Shown here: piece by piece, positions 5,989 through 9,774 of the stretch
Layout: every line of letters begins with the position of its first letter
How positions within the stretch are numbered: position 1 is the stretch's first letter
From: Pseudomonadota bacterium
GTDB lineage: Bacteria > Pseudomonadota > Gammaproteobacteria > Xanthomonadales > Xanthomonadaceae
Direction: 5' to 3'
Assembly (NCBI GenBank): GCA_023423605.1
Contig: JAFAFF010000033.1
Span: 1-9,774, forward strand
Length of the DNA: 9,774 nt
Made by a program: the position numbers and the translations under genes
Notes under the pieces: generated by a model
Databases searched by the model: none
What the model was told of the DNA's origin: nothing
The model's input: only the letters and a program-made list of their open reading frames with translations

Positions 5989-7650
5989 TTACTTGGTGAT
6001 GTCCACGTCCTTGGTTTCGTGCAGGAACAGGCCACCGACCACCACCGTCATCAATGCGATGATGATGGGGTACCACAGACCGTAGTACAGGTTGCCGGTA
6101 CCGGCCACCAGCGCGAACGAGATCGCCGGCAGGAAGCCACCGAACCAGCCATTGCCGATGTGGTAAGGCAGCGACATCGAGGTGTAGCGGATGCGGGTGG
6201 GGAACAGCTCCACCAGGTAGGCAGCGATGGGGCCGTACACCATGGTGACGTACAGCACCAGGATCCACAGCATGAAGATCGTGCCGGCGATGTTGATGCG
6301 TGCGTTGTCCGCCTTGGCCGGATAGCCGGCGGTGGTCAGCGCCCCCTTCAACTCGGTCCCGAACGCATCACCCTTGGCCTTGGCTTCATCCTTGCCCAGG
6401 CCAGCGGCCTCGTAGGAAGTCACCTCGTTGCTGCCCACGTTCACCACCGCAACCGATCCGGCCGGTGCGGGCTGCACGTCGTACGGCACGCCCGCCTTGG
6501 TCAGCGCAGCGGTGGCCACGTCGCAGGAGCTGTTGAACTTGCGCAGGCCCACTGGATCGAACTGGAACGAGCAGGTATCCGGGTCGGCGACCACCAGTGC
6601 CGGAGCGGTGGCGCGTGCTTCTTCGATGGCCGGGTTGGCGAAGTGGGTCAGGCCCTTGAACACCGGAATGTAGGTGATGGCAGCCAGCAGACAGCCAGCC
6701 AGGATGATCTTCTTGCGGCCGATACGGTCGGACAGCCAGCCGAAGAAGATGAAGAAGGGCGTGCCCAGTGCCAGCGCCGCGGCGATCAGCAGATAGGACG
6801 TGGTGGCATCGACCTTCAGCATGCTGCTCAGGAAGAACAGCGCGTAGAACTGGCCGCCATACCACACCACCGCCTGGCCGGCCGCGGCACCCAGCAGCAC
6901 AAGCAGCATCAGCTTCAGGTTGCCGCCCTTCAGGCTGTCGCGGAACGGCGTCTTGGAACCCTTGCCTTCGGCCTTCATCTGCTGGAACAGCGGCGATTCG
7001 CTCAACTGCAGGCGGATCCACACCGAAATGGCCAGCAGGAGGATCGATACCAGGAACGGAATGCGCCAGCCCCAGGCTTCGAACGCCTCATTGCCCAGCG
7101 CATAGCGGCAGCCCAGGATGATCAGCAGCGACAGGAACAGGCCCAGCGTGGCGGTGCACTGGATGAAGCTGGTGTACAGGCCACGCTTGTCGGCCGGTGC
7201 GTGCTCGGCCACGTAGGTGGCCGCACCACCGTATTCGCCACCCATGGCCAGGCCCTGGGCCAGGCGCAGGATGATCAGGATCACCGGTGCGGCAAAGCCG
7301 ATGGACGCGTAGTTGGGCAGCACGCCCACCAGAAAGGTGGAAATGCCCATGATCAGGATGGTGACCAGGAACGTGTACTTGCGGCCGATGCGGTCACCCA
7401 GGCTGCCGAAGAAGGCCGCACCGAACGGTCGCACGAAGAAACCGGCCGCGAAGGCCAGCAGGGCGAAGATCATGCCCGTGGTTTCGTTGACGCCGCTGAA
7501 GAACTGCTTGGCGATGATCGCCGCAAGCGAGCCATACAGGAAGAAGTCGTACCACTCGAACACCGTGCCAAGGCTCGATGCGAAGATGACCTTCTTGTGG
7601 CCCTTGGTCAGGGTTCCCGCGGGTTGCGCGGTATTGGACAGGCTGGACAT
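5989..7650 (-). CDS. MFS transporter, metabolite:H+ symporter (MHS) type, with large periplasmic insertion
   Basis: 553 residues. Twelve hydrophobic segments fit an MFS fold (about 20-42, 57-79, 92-112, 118-138, 160-182, 194-212, 247-268, 286-304, 315-333, 453-475, 495-517, 522-543). MHS hallmarks are FEWYDFFLYG (31-40), the motif A loop GSLGDRIGRK (82-91) with its second-half partner GWLSDRIGRKK (304-314), and RLAQGLAMGGEYGG (129-142). Between helices 9 and 10 there is a polar stretch of about 115 residues (334-452) with two cysteines (360, 376), predicted periplasmic; most MHS proteins have only a short loop there. The ATG at 7648-7650 has GGAGGG at 7661-7666. Substrate is unknown. Position after a DcaP-like porin and divergent from acs suggests a small organic acid. 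REP palindromes flank both ends and a good terminator follows. Confidence 0.9.
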   Translation of the reverse strand: MSSLSNTAQPAGTLTKGHKKVIFASSLGTVFEWYDFFLYGSLAAIIAKQFFSGVNETTGMIFALLAFAAGFFVRPFGAAFFGSLGDRIGRKYTFLVTILIMGISTFLVGVLPNYASIGFAAPVILIILRLAQGLAMGGEYGGAATYVAEHAPADKRGLYTSFIQCTATLGLFLSLLIILGCRYALGNEAFEAWGWRIPFLVSILLLAISVWIRLQLSESPLFQQMKAEGKGSKTPFRDSLKGGNLKLMLLVLLGAAAGQAVVWYGGQFYALFFLSSMLKVDATTSYLLIAAALALGTPFFIFFGWLSDRIGRKKIILAGCLLAAITYIPVFKGLTHFANPAIEEARATAPALVVADPDTCSFQFDPVGLRKFNSSCDVATAALTKAGVPYDVQPAPAGSVAVVNVGSNEVTSYEAAGLGKDEAKAKGDAFGTELKGALTTAGYPAKADNARINIAGTIFMLWILVLYVTMVYGPIAAYLVELFPTRIRYTSMSLPYHIGNGWFGGFLPAISFALVAGTGNLYYGLWYPIIIALMTVVVGGLFLHETKDVDITK

Positions 7651-7686
7651 GAGATGCTTTCCCTCCGAAGCAATCGTTGTTGGTGG

Positions 7687-7707
7687 GTGCCGACCGGTGG
7701 TCGGCAC
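7687..7707. repeat. REP-like palindrome, GTGCCGACC type
   Basis: GTGCCGACC, loop GGT, GGTCGGCAC: a perfect 9-bp stem, same stem as 5963-5983. It lies 37 nt upstream of the MFS start in the 95-bp porin-MFS gap. Confidence 0.75.
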
Positions 7708-7720
7708 TCAATCCCGGCAG

Positions 7721-7741
7721 GTGCCGACCGGTGGCCGGCGC
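7721..7741. repeat. Degenerate second copy of the GTGCCGACC palindrome
   Basis: GTGCCGACC, loop GGT, GGCCGGCGC. The left arm and loop equal the neighbouring copy, while the right arm carries two changes, one giving an A-C mismatch and one a G:T wobble. It is in direct tandem with the copy at 7687, 13 bp away, and ends 4 bp before the porin stop codon. Confidence 0.65.
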
Positions 7742-7745
7742 GCGG

Positions 7746-9182
7746 CTAGAAGCTGTACTTGGTGGTGAACTGCAGGCGGCTGATATCGCCCTTGCGACCG
7801 TCCTCGATTTCACGCACGCCGTACATCAGCTCCGCACCGACATCCACCTTGGGCAGGGGCGAATAGAACACGTTGCCGCGGATGCTCTGCACGCTCTTGG
7901 TCACCAGCGGGCCAAGGCTGCCATCGTTGTCGTAATCGCTGCGCGCGTAGATCAGGTTGGTACGCAGCTTCGGGCTGAAGGCATGCCGCCAGCCCACGTA
8001 ACCGGCCAGCACGCCGGTGGTCGCCAGTTCATCGCGCGCGGCGTCATAGGCGGTATCGGCGGTGATGCCCAGGCCGATGTAACGCGAGATGCCCTCACCC
8101 CCGGTCAACTGGTAGTGCAGCGAATCGCTGTCGGCCATCACCCACTTGCCGCCCAGCGTCAGGCCGCCGGCAATCTTGTCGGCATCGGCGCCGGTGCCCT
8201 GGTTGTCGACCTTGAGCTGGCGCAGCAGACCGCCGACACCGAAGGTGCCCCAGTCGCCCTTCCAGCCATAACGCAGGGTCAGGTCCGGCAGGCTGCCACG
8301 ATCGGAATTGGCGGTGGCATTGGTCCAGGCGCCGGTAACCGGGTTGCGGGTGCCGGTCAGCGTGGTGGTTTCCGGATTTTCCAGCGCCACGCTGAAGCCG
8401 CCATTGGTGTAGCGCACCTGTGCCTGGCGCACGAACACCACGCCATCGGTGGGGCCGACGAAGTCCACGGCTTCCGGCAGTGAACCGGCATCCATGAAGT
8501 TCGACCATGTCTGGCCGGCCATCCAGTTGTTCCAGTACATGTAGGCGTGGCGCAGGGTCACGCCATAGGTGTTGGTGGCGGTCTGGTTGCCCAGCGAATT
8601 GCCGAAGAAGTCCATTTCGAAGAACGCACCGGCCTTGTCACCGGACTCGCTCACATTGTCGATGCCCAAGTTGAAGCGCGAGAACTTGGCGTGGGCGTTG
8701 TAATCCACGTCCGAACGTTCACCGGTGCCGCCGGCGCCAGCCACCGGGGTCTGCCCCGGCAGGTACAGCGCGCGACCGGTGGCATCGTCGGCCAGCTGGC
8801 CATCGCCGGTCTGGGTGGCCAGGAAATCGGCCTTGATGAAGCCGCCGATCTTGACGGTGGTGCCCGGGGTGGCACCCGGCGTCAACGTGGTGACCTGGAT
8901 CGGCTGCTTGCCCGCCGGCACCGCCGGGCGCTGCTCGGCCTGTACCGTCTTCACTTCGGTGACGGCCTGCTGGGTCTGGCTGATCTGGCTCTGTTGCTGC
9001 TGCTGCGAAGACAGCAGCATCTGCACCTGCCGCTCCAGCTCCACGACCCGTGCTTCCAGTGCCTGCTCTCGTGATGTCTGACCTTTGGCGGTCTGTGCCA
9101 ATGCCATGCCCGGCGCGACCAGGGCGACCAGCATGCAGGCCGCAAGGGGTTTGCGAAGGGTCTTCAACGTACGGTGGCTCAT
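7746..9182 (-). CDS. DcaP-like trimeric outer-membrane porin
   Basis: 478 residues. It should form an outer-membrane channel for small, often acidic, solutes. Seen: a signal peptide with a basic start (MSHRTLKTLRKP) and hydrophobic core ending GMALA, cleavage likely after residue 29; a heptad-rich coiled coil about 38-82 with five consecutive Gln (60-64); then from about 108 (TTVKIGGFIKADFLAT) alternating beta-strand sequence through to the terminal aromatic KYSF, the C-terminal Phe expected of an outer-membrane barrel. The N-terminal coiled coil plus KIGGFIKADF is the DcaP-family layout. The ATG at 9180-9182 was chosen over 9266 because it directly precedes the signal peptide and a GAGAGGG ribosome site lies a few bases upstream. 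It is the first gene of a likely porin-MFS operon, divergent from acs. Confidence 0.88.
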   Translation of the reverse strand: MSHRTLKTLRKPLAACMLVALVAPGMALAQTAKGQTSREQALEARVVELERQVQMLLSSQQQQQSQISQTQQAVTEVKTVQAEQRPAVPAGKQPIQVTTLTPGATPGTTVKIGGFIKADFLATQTGDGQLADDATGRALYLPGQTPVAGAGGTGERSDVDYNAHAKFSRFNLGIDNVSESGDKAGAFFEMDFFGNSLGNQTATNTYGVTLRHAYMYWNNWMAGQTWSNFMDAGSLPEAVDFVGPTDGVVFVRQAQVRYTNGGFSVALENPETTTLTGTRNPVTGAWTNATANSDRGSLPDLTLRYGWKGDWGTFGVGGLLRQLKVDNQGTGADADKIAGGLTLGGKWVMADSDSLHYQLTGGEGISRYIGLGITADTAYDAARDELATTGVLAGYVGWRHAFSPKLRTNLIYARSDYDNDGSLGPLVTKSVQSIRGNVFYSPLPKVDVGAELMYGVREIEDGRKGDISRLQFTTKYSF

Positions 9183-9271
9183 GTTGCCCTCTCTCCCAAG
9201 TGGCAAGGTGATAAGCCGCGCGTGGGGCACGGTCGAGGCTGAGCGTGCGGTGCCGGTGCGCGCCACCGCTA

Positions 9272-9290
9272 TTGGCCATTAGTCGAAGCC
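9272..9290 (-). promoter_or_regulatory. Candidate operator, porin-proximal copy
   Basis: Read on the minus strand toward the porin: GGCTTCGACTAATGGCCAA. It matches the copy at 9354-9372 at 13 of 19 positions, most differences being C/T changes (joint pattern GGYTTCGACYAWYGKCYAA). It ends 89 nt before the porin ATG, a position suited to an activator site. The responsible regulator is not in the window. Other parts of the 294-bp intergenic region show only weak -10 candidates (for example TTATCA at 9209-9214, minus strand). Confidence 0.45.
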
Positions 9291-9353
9291 CGGTCGCCGC
9301 CCGGCGCACGCCCGGCATGGCCGGCAGCCGCCAGTTCCCCTGCCGGCAGCGCA

Positions 9354-9372
9354 GGTTTCGACCATCGTCTAA
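9354..9372 (+). promoter_or_regulatory. Candidate operator, acs-proximal copy
   Basis: Read toward acs: GGTTTCGACCATCGTCTAA, the partner of the inverted copy at 9272-9290. It ends 104 nt before the acs ATG. The two copies face outward and sit at nearly equal distance from the two divergent genes, which is the evidence for a shared regulator. No sigma-54 (-24/-12) or good sigma-70 promoter could be assigned for acs by eye. Confidence 0.45.
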
Positions 9373-9476
9373 CGGCGCCGGTGACGCGACCGGGTGGGGA
9401 TGGGGCACACTGGGTGGCAACGATGGCCGCGCATGCTGCGGTCGCACATACAAGTCAACGTGCAAGTGAGGGTGCC

Positions 9477-9774
9477 ATGGCTGATATCCATCCCGTCGAT
9501 CCGCAGTTCGCCGCCAAGGCCCGCATCGACAAGAACTCCTACGAACAGCAGTACCAGGCCTCGATATCCGATCCCGATGCATTCTGGGGCAAGGCCGCCG
9601 AACGCCTGGACTGGTTCCGCAGCCCATCGAAGATCAGGAACGTCAGTTACGACCTGGCGGACTTCCATATCAAGTGGTTCGAAGATGGCGAGCTCAACGC
9701 CAGCGTGAACTGCCTGGACCGCCAGCTCGAAAAGCGCGGCGACAAGACCGCCCTGCTGTTCGAACCGGACAGCC
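9477..9774 (+). CDS. acs: Acetyl-CoA synthetase, N-terminal part (cut by window edge)
   Basis: The first 99 codons, open to the end of the window; the family is about 650 residues, so roughly 15% is present. Acs makes acetyl-CoA from acetate, ATP and CoA through acetyl-adenylate. Seen: MADIHPVDPQFAAKA, DPDAFWGKAAERLDWF (33-48), the ACAS-type N-terminal block SYDLADFHIKWFEDGELN (57-74), then SVNCLDRQL (76-84) and GDKTALLFEPDS (88-99). SVNCLDRQL and the ALLFEPDS continuation are typical of acetyl- rather than propionyl-CoA synthetases, although the substrate pocket lies outside the window. The ATG at 9477-9479 has GAGGG at 9468-9472, 4 nt upstream, a slightly short spacing. It diverges from the porin-MFS unit and shares with it a putative operator pair. 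Confidence 0.93.
   Translation, partial: MADIHPVDPQFAAKARIDKNSYEQQYQASISDPDAFWGKAAERLDWFRSPSKIRNVSYDLADFHIKWFEDGELNASVNCLDRQLEKRGDKTALLFEPDS

Noticed and set aside
5959..7749. A 596-codon open frame on the plus strand opposite the MFS gene
   Set aside because: It is an antisense shadow typical of high-GC coding sequence, rich in Gln, His and Gly with no recognisable domain, while the minus strand encodes a clear MFS protein with a ribosome site.
8500..8512. TTCGACCATGTCT, similar to the acs-proximal operator candidate
   Set aside because: It lies inside the porin coding sequence, is one base shorter than the operator copy and is explained by codons. It may be chance, and it lowers confidence in the operator call slightly.
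9247..9269. A hairpin (GCGGTG / CACCGC) in the porin-acs gap
   Set aside because: The 6-bp stem with an 11-nt loop in GC-rich DNA is expected by chance, and it has no U-tract.
9398..9420. A sigma-54 promoter for acs
   Set aside because: GG and GC pairs exist, but no GG-N10-GC with TGGC/TTGC context could be aligned; the nearest spacing is 11.
1..9774. Mobile elements, CRISPR arrays, tRNA or rRNA genes, and defence or biosynthetic clusters
   Set aside because: No transposase or integrase, no regularly spaced repeats, no tRNA-like cloverleaf and no unfamiliar multi-gene cassette were found. The palindromes are single REP-type elements.

Overview
The window looks like a chromosomal segment of a high-GC gammaproteobacterium of the Xanthomonadaceae, most likely Stenotrophomonas. 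This rests on the protein families and their order (phosphopantetheinyl transferase, rsmG, parA, parB; then xth, a coniferyl-aldehyde-dehydrogenase-like gene, an MHS-type MFS transporter, a DcaP-like porin and acs). It also rests on several short GTAG/GCAG-headed palindromes between genes that resemble the SMAG/REP elements known from S. maltophilia. No database search was run, so the genus is an inference.

Layout. Left part, minus strand: a Sfp/HetI-type phosphopantetheinyl transferase (2516-3187), rsmG (1837-2475), parA (928-1725) and parB (5-928) run in one direction and may be partly co-transcribed; parA and parB share one base. A three-helix GlsB/YeaQ-type membrane protein (3200-3451, plus strand) starts only 12 bp from the transferase start and converges on xth (3524-4291, minus strand), with a strong GC hairpin between them. 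Middle: an aldehyde dehydrogenase (4405-5811, minus strand) flanked by REP-like palindromes. Right part: a DcaP-like porin (7746-9182) followed by an MFS symporter (5989-7650), both on the minus strand, ending in a good Rho-independent terminator. The porin diverges from acs (9477 to beyond the edge, plus strand).

How they work together. parA, parB and rsmG are housekeeping chromosome-segregation and ribosome-modification genes, and xth is DNA repair. The right part reads as a carbon-acquisition module: outer-membrane porin, inner-membrane H+ symporter and acyl-CoA activation by Acs. The porin-acs divergent region carries two outward-facing copies of a related 19-bp sequence, which suggests one regulator serving both transcription units.

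Most notable patterns. (1) Three minus-strand genes (rsmG, xth, the aldehyde dehydrogenase) lack a Shine-Dalgarno sequence and have a -10-like hexamer ending 6-7 nt before the ATG, the signature of leaderless mRNAs. (2) REP palindromes begin 31-37 nt upstream of three start codons, at the -35 position of two of those candidate promoters. (3) The MFS protein carries a roughly 115-residue insertion predicted to be periplasmic. I see no phage, insertion sequence, CRISPR array, tRNA or rRNA, and no clearly novel multi-gene defence or biosynthetic system. The region is mostly core genome with some unusual regulatory architecture.
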